A stretch of DNA of 64,000 nt from the NCBI GenBank assembly GCA_030734395.1, contig JAUZTG010000042.1:1922001-1986000 (forward strand), written 5' to 3'. Position 1 is the first letter of the stretch. Each line of letters starts with the position of its first letter. A program made the translations under genes and the position numbers. This DNA comes from Sarocladium kiliense. Lineage: Eukaryota; Ascomycota; Sordariomycetes; Hypocreales; Sarocladiaceae. The notes below the pieces were generated by a model. It had not been told where the DNA came from and ran no database searches. It was given only the letters and a program-made list of their open reading frames with translations. Positions 11,034-22,613 of the stretch are shown in pieces.

Positions 11034-12740
11034 AGTGAAATTCGGAAGCTTTTTCCCGGATGATATATAAGTGACGATAAGGCAGAGTGAGGAATTGATT
11101 CGAGGCAGCCCGGTACACTCGAAACGGGCAGCACATACTTCTTCTTATACTAATTTGAAATTCTAGTACCTAGCCGCCGACTCGAATTCTCGACTCGATC
11201 CTCAACGTCATGTAAGTGCAATGTGGAACTGCCCCGTCCAGCGTCCTCGGCACAAGCCCATGGCAACGGCCACTAGGACATGATAGCCCCATCTCAACAG
11301 GGAGTCAAACCCTTTCCGTCTTCGTAACGTAGCCAGGCTTCTCCCTGCATGTTTCTTTATCGCCGAAAGTAGACGAATTTTCAAGCTGGTTTGTCAGGGC
11401 TGCCGTGGCCGCGTTGGCGTCCGCGCTACCCGCTCTCGGATCCGCAATGATGTCTCTGCTTTGGGTCAACCCGGTGCATGCAAGATCCGATCCCGAGTAG
11501 ATGGTTTGGCAGGGGTCCTCAGTCAGCACTTTGAGTCTAAACTTGACATAGGTTTGGACAGACATTGATAGCCCTGATTCGTACTAGCCGTCGGCATACC
11601 GGCAGTTTCCAACTTCGAGAAGGCTGACTATGCAACCTACATGTTCAACATGGAACATGGATATCAGCGCAATGCGTTGGAGCTACATGCATGAGTAAAG
11701 TCTCGGGGGCAGGAGTTCTAGACTTTCGGAGACTGCAAGGGTTTCATCACTTCGTGTCGTCATCCTTGATCACCTTCGGAGAACCCTCGGTGCTGGTCCC
11801 TCTTGACTCGCTCCTTCATCAAATATGGAGGGCCTCGGTGGAGATATGAGGGCCTTGCTTACACATCAAGCGATGGGCTCCTGCGGAAGGACACTCCGGG
11901 TAGAGAGTCTAAGTCTTTGAGACAATTATCCGTGAGAGGCTTTCAGATACAGTCACTCTAGTGAAAGAGTTCGAGAGACAACCACGAGACAACCACTCCG
12001 GTAAGAAAGTTCTGAGTCTGCGACATTTGAGGTACCAATATTGGATCGACCTGTCTCGACCGGTGGACGACCACGATGACAAGTTAACCGTATTGTCATG
12101 ACTCGCGATCGTGTACCTACAGTTGCATCTCCCTGTTCGGCCGATGCTGCTGGTCTTCGAGACCTGGAAAAGAACGGGAGAAAGTTAAAAGCGGAGGGCA
12201 GCTTTACGATCTTTCACAGGTTTCGCCCGTCATTTTGCCGTTAACATCACTCACATCGTTAGCGATCCTGCAATTTTCTTGCCATCGTCGAGCTGATGTC
12301 TACCTAGCCCGAAACATCCGTGACGGGCAGGCTGATGTATAAGGTCGCCTGAAGTTGGCTCGGCTGCTCTCAGATTTGCTGGCCTACTTCAGATAGTGAG
12401 TGGTAAGCTGCCCGGTCTCATCGGACTAAACAGAAATTCGTCACTCAGTACTTTCGACATATATCGGGAAACCCATTTCTTGCCATAGGACCAGGGATAA
12501 GGGGTAAGTGGGTGCTGGGTCGGTCCGTTCGACCACGATCCACAAGCACGAATAGCTAGTGCAGGAGGCAATTGCATCGCAGGAGCACAGTCAAATTAGG
12601 TTCCTATCGACCATGCCTTCATACCCAATCTACGCCTGATCCCAATGTTTTGTTCCCGACGTCTATCCGTACAACACTTCGTGCTCTCATCGAGAGTTGC
12701 CTCGGTGTGTGCAATGCAGCCAAGCATGGAGAGTGTAAAT
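11034..12740. other. 1.7-kb intergenic region
   Basis: No supported gene or RNA. The frame 11305-11565 (-) has no recognisable feature. A few short direct repeats of the GAGACAACCAC type occur near 11970-12000. Nothing else stands out. Confidence 0.45.
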
Positions 12741-13487
12741 TTACTCCTCCTTAGCACCGCCACGGCCAGAGCGCTCGGCAGCCTCGACAGCCTTCTTGTC
12801 GTCCTGGGTCTGTCCCTGCATGGCGCTCATGAAGCCGGCAGCCTGCTTGAAAGGCCGCTTGAGGTCACCAGAAGCAGGCTGGCCGAAAAGGTGGATCTTG
12901 GCCAGGTTGCTCTCGAAAGCGGACTTGGTCGGGATGATGCTCTGGATGAGCAGAGGGTTCGTGTACTTCATGTAAAGGTGCATGAAGCCCATCATAGCGA
13001 CACCCATAAGCTGGCCACGGAAGGCGGCGCGAACCTGCTGGGTGTCGTAGGCGTGAATCGTAGTGGTGACAAGCTTGCCCTCTTCGGAAGAGCCCATGGG
13101 AGCGGGCTCGACGTACTTGAGGGTCGTCATGTCTACAGGGCCAGGTTAGCAGATGCGCCGATAGGATCTTTGCGAAACCCAATAAGGTTCTTGTCGAGTG
13201 TTTGGTAGCATACCCTTCTTCTTGTTGATGACGAATTGAATGTAGAGGTAGACCAGAGCGATGATGACATTGCTGGCAATGTAGACGCCACGAACGATGT
13301 TGAGGGTATCCGGGTCGTCAAAGGGGATGCGCTTCGAGACCTGCATCATACCGAGGATGATGACCAGGTTGGTCCTGTGATGATCGTTAGCGACCAGATA
13401 GGGACAGGTTTTGCCAGCGCAAGAGTTCCTGCGCTGTGAGCGGCATTGCAATCAAAAAGCTTACACTTGGGGACTGAGGCCGGCCAT
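12741..13487 (-). CDS. pho88: PHO88 / SND3-type ER membrane protein
   Basis: ER membrane protein of the PHO88 family, linked in yeast to phosphate transporter maturation and to the SND targeting route. Exons 13465-13487 (23 nt), 13214-13374 and 12741-13132 give 191 residues, the family's usual length. It reads MAGLSPQ-VTNLVIILGMMQVSKRIPFDDP, a transmembrane segment GVYIASNVIIALVYLYIQFVI followed by NKKK-DMTTLKYVEP, then FRGQLMGVAMMGFMHLYMKYTNPLLIQSIIP and a charged C-terminal tail (KKAVEAAERSGRGGAKEE). Introns are 90 and 81 bp. Both splice junctions fall inside conserved blocks, so the model is reliable. It lies head-to-head with striatin across a 1.2-kb gap. Confidence 0.95.
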
Positions 13488-14722
13488 TGCGAATGCGTTG
13501 AGAACACTTGAAGTGACGACGAAGAGACGATGGGAAGCTGTCGGGGAGGATGGGAGTGGAGGAGGATAGAGGAGGTGAAATTGGGCAGTGGCGTTTGGCG
13601 TGGCCTTTCGTCGACGTGGAGCTCACACAAAGAGAAGGATGCCTGCAGTGGCCATTTGGTGCTGGGGTGAGGTGGCGTTGGGGCTCATGAAGACCCTGTG
13701 GCTTCTTTGTGCGATTGCCCGGTCTTTTACCGACGCCATTTCGCGCAGGACTCCACTGTAGAATCGCAGTGGAAGCCCGTGGATGCGGCTGCCCTTTTGT
13801 GGGAAATGGGATCGTGCAGATCAGGACGGCAACGTACCTCATCAGGCTTGCAAGCTACCCTGTAACGCAATTGCACGCGAGTTGAATTGGTTGCTTTGGT
13901 GATGGAATGGCAACACTATTTGTTCAATGTATTCTGAGTGACGTCTAGCTACAAATTTTACTTGGCTAGGACAGTTCTGATTGCTGACGAAAGGAAAAGT
14001 CTTGTGGAATTGTCGTTCATTAACACGTAAGGTGCTCAGACTCAACGATCGGTTAGGCCCTGGACGCACGTCGCGAGAGCTCACATTGGGAACCTCTTGC
14101 AGCGGGTGTGGAGCATTGGCCCCCTACAACACGTGCACTCCGAACGGGTATCTGGATCACCATTTAACGTGGCCAAACAATTGCTTCAAGGCTGTGATAA
14201 ATGCACATGTTTTAATTCCATGGCACAGACATGTCCATCAATATTCGGTGACCAGATTTTGACCTCTCTCGCTCAATAGCCACTCCCCAGGAGTGGGAAG
14301 AAACTGTCAGGGGCTCAAGAGCTAGTTGATGCCTTGCGGCCTTATTACCCGCAGACGCGCCATGATTGGTTAGATAGCCCTGTCACCAACGGCTAGAGAA
14401 CAGAACAGCACACGCAAGGTCGACCAGGATTCTAGGTCGAGTAGTGTGCCAGAGAGAGCTTGGGTCAAGACTCGCTGCGACAACCAGGCGTCTGCCAGCC
14501 TCACAATCCAGCAACCATCCCACACACGACTACCATCGCGACACCTCCCACATCGACATCTCCCTCCGTTTCTTTGCCGATCGCAGCAGTTGCGTTCTCA
14601 ATCAGGGCCACGGGCTTGTCCTCTGCCGCTACCTACCACAGCTGTGGCCTTGCCTCTTCAGCTTTCGCCAGCTTCCATTCACCCCATCGATGCTACCGTC
14701 CCTCTAATTCTGGCGCGCTGTG
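13488..14722. other. Divergent promoter region PHO88 / striatin
   Basis: About 1.2 kb between two divergently transcribed housekeeping genes. It is pyrimidine-rich just upstream of striatin (CATCGACATCTCCCTCCG-like tracts), which is common for long fungal leaders. No coding or RNA gene is supported. Confidence 0.5.
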
Positions 14723-17310
14723 ATGGGCCCCAATGCTGGCAACGGCATGCCGGGGATGGAAATGGGGTCGAATATGGCGGGCCATGGCTCCAACCAACCC
14801 CAAGCCACAGAGTATACTCTGCAGGGAGTCATGCGCTTCCTCCAGACGGAATGGCATCGTCACGAACGCGACAGGAACTCATGGGAGATCGATAAGCAAG
14901 AGATGAAGGGTAGGATAGCCAACCTTGAGGGCCAAGCTAGGAGAGCAGACGCAACACAAAAGGCTCTGAGAAAATATGTCGCTATCTTGGAGCGCAAGGT
15001 CAAGGAGCAAGCCATTCAGCTGAAGGGTGCCGAGGCCGGTGAGCTTGCGGACGCGCAGCAAGAGGTCCGCGCAGCGAAGATACAAGAAAAACTCAAATGT
15101 GAGCCTCAAACATCTCTAACAGACGCGATGGTGTGGTTAGATCTGACACATCTGTAGCTGCAGCGGCTCAAAAACTCCCTGTTCCTGGCGTCGATGGCCT
15201 CGAGATGGAACAAACCGACGACGAAGCACAGCGGCAAGACCTCAAAACTTTCTTGGATCAATGCCAATCTGAGTTTATGTATCTCATGATTACGCCCGCC
15301 AACCCTCAACCGCCACGAGACTCACCCCCACTGCCAATGATCGAAGATCTCCGAGAAGCCGAGGCTTTCGGCATGCAGCACCCTCAAGTTATGGACAGGC
15401 AGTATCCGATGCGACCTGCTCAGAACCATATTCAGGATATGAATGCGCGGCCACCCACAGGCCCGAATCACGCGAGCCCAATGCCACCGAACGCGGCCAA
15501 CTTTCCCCCAAAGCCCTCTGATCTCCAAGCTCATGGCATGATTCGGTCTTCGGGCGACCACCAGCCAGTGATGTACACGCCGGCAAACGAATGGCAGCCA
15601 TCAGTCACGACGAGACCCGTTGAAGAGCCGGTATCCGAAGGATATCAGCAGCCTGGTGTAGCGCTTGGTGGCATGGAAGACCCCGTGGAACTGAAGGAGA
15701 AACCACAACCCGAGGCAGATTCAGATGGCTGGGAGTTCCCCGAGGGTACATTTCCTGAACCTGGCACCGGCCAGCCAACTGCGAGTGCGACGAATCGCCC
15801 CGATACCGATGCGTTTCCGAACGCAGAGAACCTCCCTAAGTCACCAAACCGCCTAGCTAGCTCTCACCGGAGAAAAGGATCGATGTCAAGACGACGCAGC
15901 GCAGAACACGAGCTCGCGTTGAACGCTGCGCAGAATGCAGATAACGGGAACTTTAAGCTCCGATTCGGCCTCCGTGGCCACCTCGACACGGTTCGAACGG
16001 TTATCTTCTCAGGTGGCGGTAGCCCAGGCGAGCCTGAGATCTGCACCGCTGGCGATGACGGAACTGTCAAGCGGTTCCATATACCCCGACTGGATAGCGT
16101 CAGTGGTGCTGCGGCCTCGGATCTGGACGTGACAGCCAACTTTACGCACCGTGGACATGCTGGTGGCGTCCTAACCCTGACGTCTTGGTCTCCCTCCCCC
16201 AACTTCTCAACAGGCGGTCGCGCACAAGGGGATGGGTGGATATTCTCGGGTGGTCAGGACGCTACGATCCGCGTGTGGGAAAGAGGTCGGGTCGATCCCA
16301 AAGCTACACTTGAAGGCCATACAGATGCTGTTTGGGCACTCTGCGTGTTGCCCACGACGCTAGGGGCTGTTTTCGGGACCACTAGCACCCATGGGAGTGC
16401 GGACCGGATTCTCCTCGCATCAGGCGCCGCTGATGGCACAGTCAAGGTGTGGTCGGTCAGTGCGCCACCACAATTGAGCTCCCCTCAGCCAGGATCGAAC
16501 CGGGGCGTATCGGGTCGTGGAGGTCGTGTCCGCGGAAACTCGATGAGTTCTGGAAGCGGGTTCTCCAACACACCACAGCCGAGCGTGGCCTCAAACTCGC
16601 CTTTTAACCATACGCTTGTCCATACCATTCGCCGTCCCGCGAACTCAGATGCCAGCCCAACGTGCATCGCGCCCCTAAGCCCGTCTGGCGAAACTTTCGT
16701 TGTCTCTTACTCTGACGCCACTGTCATCGTATACGATACCCGAACAGGCGATCAGCTTGGAAGTATGGACAGCACGGATACATACGACCAATCACTGCGG
16801 ACAAGTATTAACGCCGTGGTTGCCACAACTATCGGTCTGGACCAAGCACATCAACAGCACCATGGTACTATGGGCGATGAGGACGCGGCTGGTGGCCCAA
16901 CAGGCGGCGACGGGTCGGCAGGATCTGGTGTGGAGGGTACGATCATCTCGGGCCATGAGGACTGCTATGTCCGTTTCTTCGATGCCAACAGCGGTATGTT
17001 TCTACGCGGATCAAAATTCAGTTCTCGGTTCCGATGCTAATGAGTACCAGGTCAATGCACATATAACATGCTCGCCCATCCCGACGCCATATCGTCCCTT
17101 TCCCTCAGCCCTGACGGCCGTGAACTGGTGAGTGCAGGTCATGATGCCTCACTCAGGTTCTGGAGCTTGGAGAAGCGGTCATGTACGCAGGAGATCACCA
17201 GCCATCGGGTGATGCGTGGTGAGGGTGTATGTTCGGTGGTATGGAGTCAGGATGGCAAGTGGGTTGTGAGCGGTGGCGGAGACGGACTAGTCAAGGTATT
17301 TGCGCGGTAG
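14723..17310 (+). CDS. pro11: Striatin (PRO11-type), STRIPAK subunit
   Basis: Regulatory B-type subunit of PP2A and scaffold of the STRIPAK complex, which controls cell fusion and fruiting-body development in filamentous ascomycetes. Exons 14723-15098, 15158-16993 and 17051-17310 give 823 residues, close to Sordaria PRO11. The N-terminal striatin block (TEYTLQGVMRFLQTEWHRHERDR, then NSWEIDKQEMKGRIANLEGQ) contains the caveolin-binding and coiled-coil region (about residues 30-125). A low-complexity linker follows, then a C-terminal WD40 propeller (about residues 410-823) with blades such as ICTAGDDGTVKRF, IFSGGQDATIRVW, LASGAADGTVKVWS and LVSAGHDASLRFW. Introns are 59 and 57 bp. I start at the ATG at 14723, which begins the conserved region's leader. 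Confidence 0.95.
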
Positions 17311-18184
17311 AGGCTGGCAACTATGTCACTGCCATCTACCATCTTCATTACTGTGACGGGCTTTCAGAGCTGCAGACATTCAGGCAAGCCACCTTAGGAT
17401 GAGATAGAGAGGCCTTGTGAATATGAGGCGGGTGGAGAGGCACATATGCATCGCCAGCGAGGGATGTCTAAGGATGTCCTATGACTTGTGGAGGAATGGA
17501 GTTCTTTCTTTTACTGTTGACCCAGGGTGGCAGGAGAGGAGAGCAAGGGGGTCAACGTGTGTTATAGTATATGTCGTATGTCTCGCGGAGGAATATCAAG
17601 CAACGCGGTGATACCCGTAACAAGAAGCATTTCACTGCGTGACCTGAATCACTATGGTACAATGACGTGTTGGCGCCAGTGTTCCATTGGCGGTGAGCAG
17701 GAAAGTTATACCAGTATTTGGAACGGAAGGTCAATATTATAGTAGATTGTGCAAATATGGTAGTTCCTGGGAAGCCTGTAGCGCCGTGTTGTCCGTGACA
17801 GATGCTATTAGTTTAGGAATTTCACAAGCGACGAGCAAATCGTAGCTTCAACCAGGATCGATCGCCTGTAATAAGTATCCTGCTTTCGTAACAGATGTCT
17901 AAGTGGGAGGCAGGCTGTGTCCGTCATCATCTACCATGCTATTTTTGCTTGTAGTTATGCCGTTACTTGGACCGCTCTCCCATTAGACAAATTGATCACA
18001 TATGGAATGGCAGCTTCGTTATCTTCCGAAATCTAGCCAAGTATTTCATCCTATGGACGCGAAAGCCGCAATACCTGTATCTAGTGATCTGGGCCTGAGC
18101 CTCAGCAGGGTGTCGCTACCCACCGCGGTCTAGCTTTTGCAAATATTCCCAAATTTAGCCTTGAGAGTGAAAATAATCGACTAA
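17311..18184. other. Intergenic region downstream of striatin
   Basis: Striatin 3-prime flank with no supported gene. It ends at the adenylosuccinate synthetase remnant. Confidence 0.45.
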
Positions 18185-18446
18185 TCAATCGCGCTTTATC
18201 ATGGCCTCACGATCAGGGCCGGTGCCGATGTACTTGATTTGGAAAACATGTTAGTAAATCACTTCGAAACTGAGACGCTCTGGGTTCAGCTACCTTGACT
18301 CCAACAAATTCCTCGATAAACTACAAAGCTCGTCAGTACACGTATCTTATTGAAGAAGGGAGTAGGAAGGCTACCTCGACGTATGCATGTGCTTCTTCTG
18401 GCAATTCCTCGTAGGACGTCAAGTTCGTGGTCGGCTTCTGCCATTC
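18185..18446 (-). pseudogene. 3-prime remnant of adenylosuccinate synthetase gene
   Basis: Three in-phase blocks on the minus strand read as the extreme C-terminus of adenylosuccinate synthetase: 18375-18446 (EWQKPTTNLTSYEELPEEAH...), 18294-18320 (FIEEFVGVK) and 18185-18232 (YIGTGPDREAMIKRD then TGA). They are separated by 54- and 61-bp introns with GTAGCC/GTAGCT donors, TGAC/CTAAC branches and TAG/AAG acceptors. The enzyme makes adenylosuccinate from IMP and aspartate; FIE-F-GVK and YIGTGP are hallmarks of its C-terminus. About 370 upstream residues, including the whole GTP-binding region, are absent: continuing leftward in transcription the sequence becomes non-coding and reaches the tRNA within about 100 bp. 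This is therefore a truncated copy, not a functional gene. Confidence 0.75.
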
Positions 18447-18544
18447 CTAGAATTGAGTTTACTAAATAGGGGTATATAAGATGAATTTAGCAATGTTTGT
18501 GCAAGACCCACTACAGCGGCTGCTAACAGTTCGCTTACGTAATA

Positions 18545-18616
18545 TCTTCCGTAGTATAGTGGTCAGTATGCAAGCTTGTCACGCTTGAGACCCGGGTTCA
18601 ATTCCCGGCGGGAGAG
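18545..18616 (+). tRNA. tRNA-Asp (GTC)
   Basis: 72-nt intronless tRNA. The acceptor stem is TCTTCCG pairing with CGGGAGA at 18609-18615 (one G-U), with discriminator G. The D-arm has the A-box TAGTATAGTGGTCAGTA, the anticodon loop reads CTTGTCACG with anticodon GTC, and the T-arm has the B-box GGTTCAATTCC. A run of six T just downstream (18620-18625) serves as the RNA polymerase III terminator. Confidence 0.96.
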
Positions 18617-20367
18617 CATCTTTTTTGCCATTTTTGTCTCTATTTTACGCCATCGTTTCCCATCATGTATATGCTTGCCTTTTTTAATCATCACCAGCTT
18701 GTTGCAGATATGTATGATGTCGTGTTGAAATGCTGTTGAGGGGTACCACCCGAGAGGACCCCAGCTGTCCTCCAAGAGAACCGCGACAGAGATCTGTTCC
18801 GTGTTATATATAGACTTCTGCCCCCATGGGACATTTTTCTCAGAAAGAAGCAACTGCGTAAGAAGCCACAATCAGCGTTTTGAGATCATTCAATGTATTT
18901 GGGTGGGCTGAGAGACAGATATTATGGTTGTCAGATGACAGTGGACATAGAGCAAACAAGTCTGAGACCATGTTCACCAAGAGAATGCGCAAGAATGGAT
19001 AGAATAGTTGCTAATCTTTGAAGCCCGTTTGTAGCTCTGTGTTTGTTCAGTCAGACATAATCCTCGATCGACGCGCAGAAACCAGCAATCACGTGCGCAA
19101 CTGTCCGGGGTCGGCAGTCTAAGGACTTCGATGGTGCAGTGCACATTTGTTGAAGTCTCTTGCGTTTGACCTTGACGTCCCTGTTCAGTAAAGTGGCCGA
19201 GAGGCTTATGTACGTTCGGACCTCGATCTATGTGATTGGCTGAGGTTGCAACCCCCTGACGCCACCGTCATCTCGTATATGACGCCTTCGGATTCCCCTC
19301 CACGGGCATCATCTCTCTAGAAGTCATCCTGACTGTCCGGAGGCTTGTTCGAGGGCACATGGTGAATCTGTACTTGCAAAACGGAAGCATTATTCTAGGC
19401 AGCGACCGCGTAGTCCGAGTCTTATTAATGCACCTGTAAAGGGTCGAGACATCAGCGGACACCTGATTATTACATTTCCTCCTCAGCACCTTGACATAAT
19501 CCCTTGGCTCACCGCAGGTCATGATGTAGCAGAAGTAGAATGCGGCACTGACGCCCAACATCACCAACGTGGCATCGGGGAACAGCGGAAATAGTAGCGG
19601 AGCTCTCCTGACTCTGCTGGAGATACCTCTGAGCAGAGCCTCAAAAGAGGGTGTACGTAGAAAAACGAAAAGCCCACCTGGGATACTACAGGAGAAGATA
19701 GCCTCCGCCCATGCTTTAGGATGCATCAACGGCGCCCGCGTCTATCCCACGTTACCCTTCTGAGAGAATTTCGGAAGTCCGTGGAGGTCCGGCCCTCGCT
19801 TACACAAGGTTGAGCTGTTGCCAAGGCACCTGCGCATGCATGCCATGCACTGTCCTTAGTGTAGATTCTCTACTCGACAGCCTGTGCGTCAAGCCCGGCG
19901 ACTTTTCGTTTTCTCTCCCACAACTGGGTTGGTTTAGCTTGCTTTTTCACGTCGACGTACTGTGGCCACACAGATCATGCATGGTCTGCATCTCGTTCGG
20001 GTGCTACTTGCGTACGCAGACACGTCACACTGGCATAGTCAGCGGACCTATAGCTTTGCGTTGCGAAGTTCTCATGGCGGCTCTGACTTTGCCCAATTCC
20101 CTCCATCCCCGAGTGTGCTTACTCAACAATGACTACAGACGGTAGGCTTTAGCCTGGAAGTGGCACGGCTGGCTGTGGTACCCGAAAACGATCATCATGA
20201 AAAGTGGAAGCCTCCGATTGAGCAGACCATGAGCATCTACACAAAAGCTGCTACATAAGCGACTGAGACTCAACTCTATCACATCTATTTTCAATGAAGT
20301 GAATCGACAAGCAAAAGTTCAACATAACATTTCCACTGCCTCATTAACATCTCTAATAGTTCTAAAG
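18617..20367. other. Gene-poor region right of tRNA-Asp
   Basis: Besides the pol III terminator at its left end I find no supported gene. The longest frame (19268-19729, minus, 153 codons) has a weakly hydrophobic segment but no recognisable family. The right end is the promoter/leader of the alpha/beta hydrolase. Confidence 0.4.
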
Positions 20368-21192
20368 ATGGCCTTCAACCCGACGCGCGCCGTGTTGCAT
20401 AACGAAGGCTGTGACATCCATTACTGGTATCAAGGCTCGGGGCCCCTCATCGTCTTTGTTCCTGGTGGGAACGGTCATGGTCTCCAATATAACGAAATCA
20501 TGGCCAAACTCTCCAACCGCTTCACCGTGGCAACCTTCGATAGGCGCCAAATGTCTTCCAGCCAAACGCCAAACCGGAGGCGACTGAACCCACCACAACA
20601 AGCGCGTGACATTCTAGCGGTAATGCGCGCCGTAGGATTCGAGAAAGCCATCATCTTCGGTAGCTCCGGTGGAGGAATCCTTGCATTTCAGTTTGCACAC
20701 GATTATCCACAGCGGGTCGAGCACATCATCGCCCACGAGGCGCCTACCATGCTCTTGGTGCCCGATGCTTCGAAATGGGTGGACTGGCAGCACCGACTGT
20801 TTGAAATACGAGACAATGATGGCTTCGATGCGGCCCAGGCGGAGTTCAACAAGATTCTCATTGGGTACGAGGATGAGGGTGTGCCGCGGCCAGCCCTCCA
20901 AGGCCGCGAGAACTTCGAGAACGCGTGGGCCAATGAAGTCGAGGTCTTCAGCACATACATCCCCAACTTGTGGCGTGTGAGAGAACAAGGTACCAGTGTT
21001 GGCCTCATGAGGGGCGAGCGGAGCCGAGATGCTGTTTATGCAAGGGCAACCTACGAGCAGGAGAAGATCTTGGGGTGTTTGAGGATGGATGTGCCGGGGC
21101 ATCACCAGGGGTTCGAGGTTGAAGTTGAGGCATTCTTGCCAGTTTTCTTGGACATGTTAAAGCAGCTGGATGAGAGGAAAAGGAAGGCTTAG
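20368..21192 (+). CDS. Alpha/beta-hydrolase fold protein
   Basis: Intronless, 274 residues. The fold is evident: an oxyanion-loop strand LIVFVPGGNGHGLQY, ATFDRRQMSSS, the nucleophile elbow FGSSGGGILAFQFA (G-x-S-x-G, Ser near residue 98), HDYPQRVEHIIAHEAP after beta6, and a late His in VPGHHQGFEVEVEAF that suits the catalytic position. The acid is probably in the region before MRGERSRDAVY. The protein lacks a signal peptide, so it is probably cytosolic. I start at the ATG at 20368, because upstream codons in frame (to 20299) are unlike a family N-terminus. The sequence resembles fungal and bacterial small hydrolases of the haloperoxidase/epoxide-hydrolase-like group; substrate unknown. Confidence 0.85.
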   Translation: MAFNPTRAVLHNEGCDIHYWYQGSGPLIVFVPGGNGHGLQYNEIMAKLSNRFTVATFDRRQMSSSQTPNRRRLNPPQQARDILAVMRAVGFEKAIIFGSSGGGILAFQFAHDYPQRVEHIIAHEAPTMLLVPDASKWVDWQHRLFEIRDNDGFDAAQAEFNKILIGYEDEGVPRPALQGRENFENAWANEVEVFSTYIPNLWRVREQGTSVGLMRGERSRDAVYARATYEQEKILGCLRMDVPGHHQGFEVEVEAFLPVFLDMLKQLDERKRKA

Positions 21193-22613
21193 CAGCCTAG
21201 GCTGCATGCCATGCCTTTCAGCTCGGCAAGCTATTCAAATAGGCTTTCGACACGGTAATAATAAGAGAGATGACTTCGTGGACCAGGTCCGTGGCACAAT
21301 GTGGGTTGGCATTGAAGATCAATTCCCTCTTCCCCCGCAGCAGGGATCAATGCACCAAGGCCACGGCCGAAAGGATTCAATCGACCGGCCTGTTGACAAG
21401 GGTTGACGTGGTCTGCCAGGGTCTCAGACGGTAGACATGCGTTTAATTGGCGTGTACTCGAAGTCCGCGCTTCTCCACGGCGATAGCTGGAGAAGACGCG
21501 CCGATGAAAACGGGTCAATGGAGACTGCAGTTGGATCCTGCCAAATATATATACAAGGAGAGAAACTGACTGCTACTTGAGGATGCTTATTGCACCTTCG
21601 CTGAGGTATCTTGCCGGACGCTCGGCTCTTTGAAAATCCAATTCGATTTCCATCGGAATGAAACTGCATGAAAACCAGCGCTGTTGAAGTGTTGGCCATA
21701 CGTCTAATGCTTTGCGTTGATATGCTTCGCTTCACGCGGCAGACTTCCGCGCCGCGTGATCCTTGCCTAATTACAGAAGCCAAGAGGCGGCGTGGACCGA
21801 ACAGTCGATCCGCTTGAAGCCCTGTTTCGAAGGATGCGCACACTCTTGCTGTTTGTTACCTGAGCATTCCCGAAGAACTTGAGCCACCCCGCCTCTGTCA
21901 ACACCCCTGCCTGCATAGAATAGGCTTGTGAGCTTATAGGGCTCGCATATGCATCAGATATGTAACATCTCTAAGGCCACACCCCTACATTTCAGCCCTA
22001 GATGCGGCCTCGCAACCTACAAGAGCGGGTTGATCTCCCAAGAAGGTACTCAAGCTCCGACATCCTTGGCCGTCACATCTAGGTCTTCAAGGGTTCTTGA
22101 CGCCCGGGCGGCGATTACGGCCATACCAACTGCACAACCTGCGTCTATCTCAGCTGCGTGATCTTCACATACACTCCTAGGCAGTGGCAACGGAATCTGT
22201 GGTCATAAAACTTACTCTTTTTGGGCAAACCTCCTTGGCTCCAAGTCTTCCAACGTACTTCCACGCCGCACGACGACCTTCTTTGCGGAACGAGCCAGGG
22301 CGATTTTCAAGGAGACGAATTGCTATCTCGGGAGGCAGAGTTTCAGCCTTTCCGGTTTCATTGAAGGAGCTTGCCTGTTGGTGGACTCCTTGCGGATGTG
22401 CGTGTACTTGAGCGAATGCCGACGGTTCATACGCGAGTAACTCCATTCGGTTCTCTCTCATCAAGTCCTCCTCTTGACGCAGGGTGAATTTGGTAGCGTC
22501 CGGCAGTGCAGTTCCTGAGCCTGTTTCTCCTAGGACATCCCTATATATTCGACAGAAACTCCTTCTCTTGCTTCTCCATCAACACGAATACATACCTTCT
22601 CAGCACACGCGCG
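21193..22613. other. Intergenic region with an unexplained open minus frame
   Basis: No gene is confidently supported. A minus-strand frame stays open across about 22177-22545 and reads protein-like (segments RQEEDLMRENRMELLAYEPS and ETLPPEIAIRLLENRPGS). It has neither a recognisable family nor a convincing start. The remainder looks non-coding. Confidence 0.4.

Noticed and set aside
19268..19729. 153-codon minus-strand frame between tRNA-Asp and the hydrolase
   Set aside because: It has one weak hydrophobic stretch but no family motif, no splice context and unusual composition. I could not support it as a gene.
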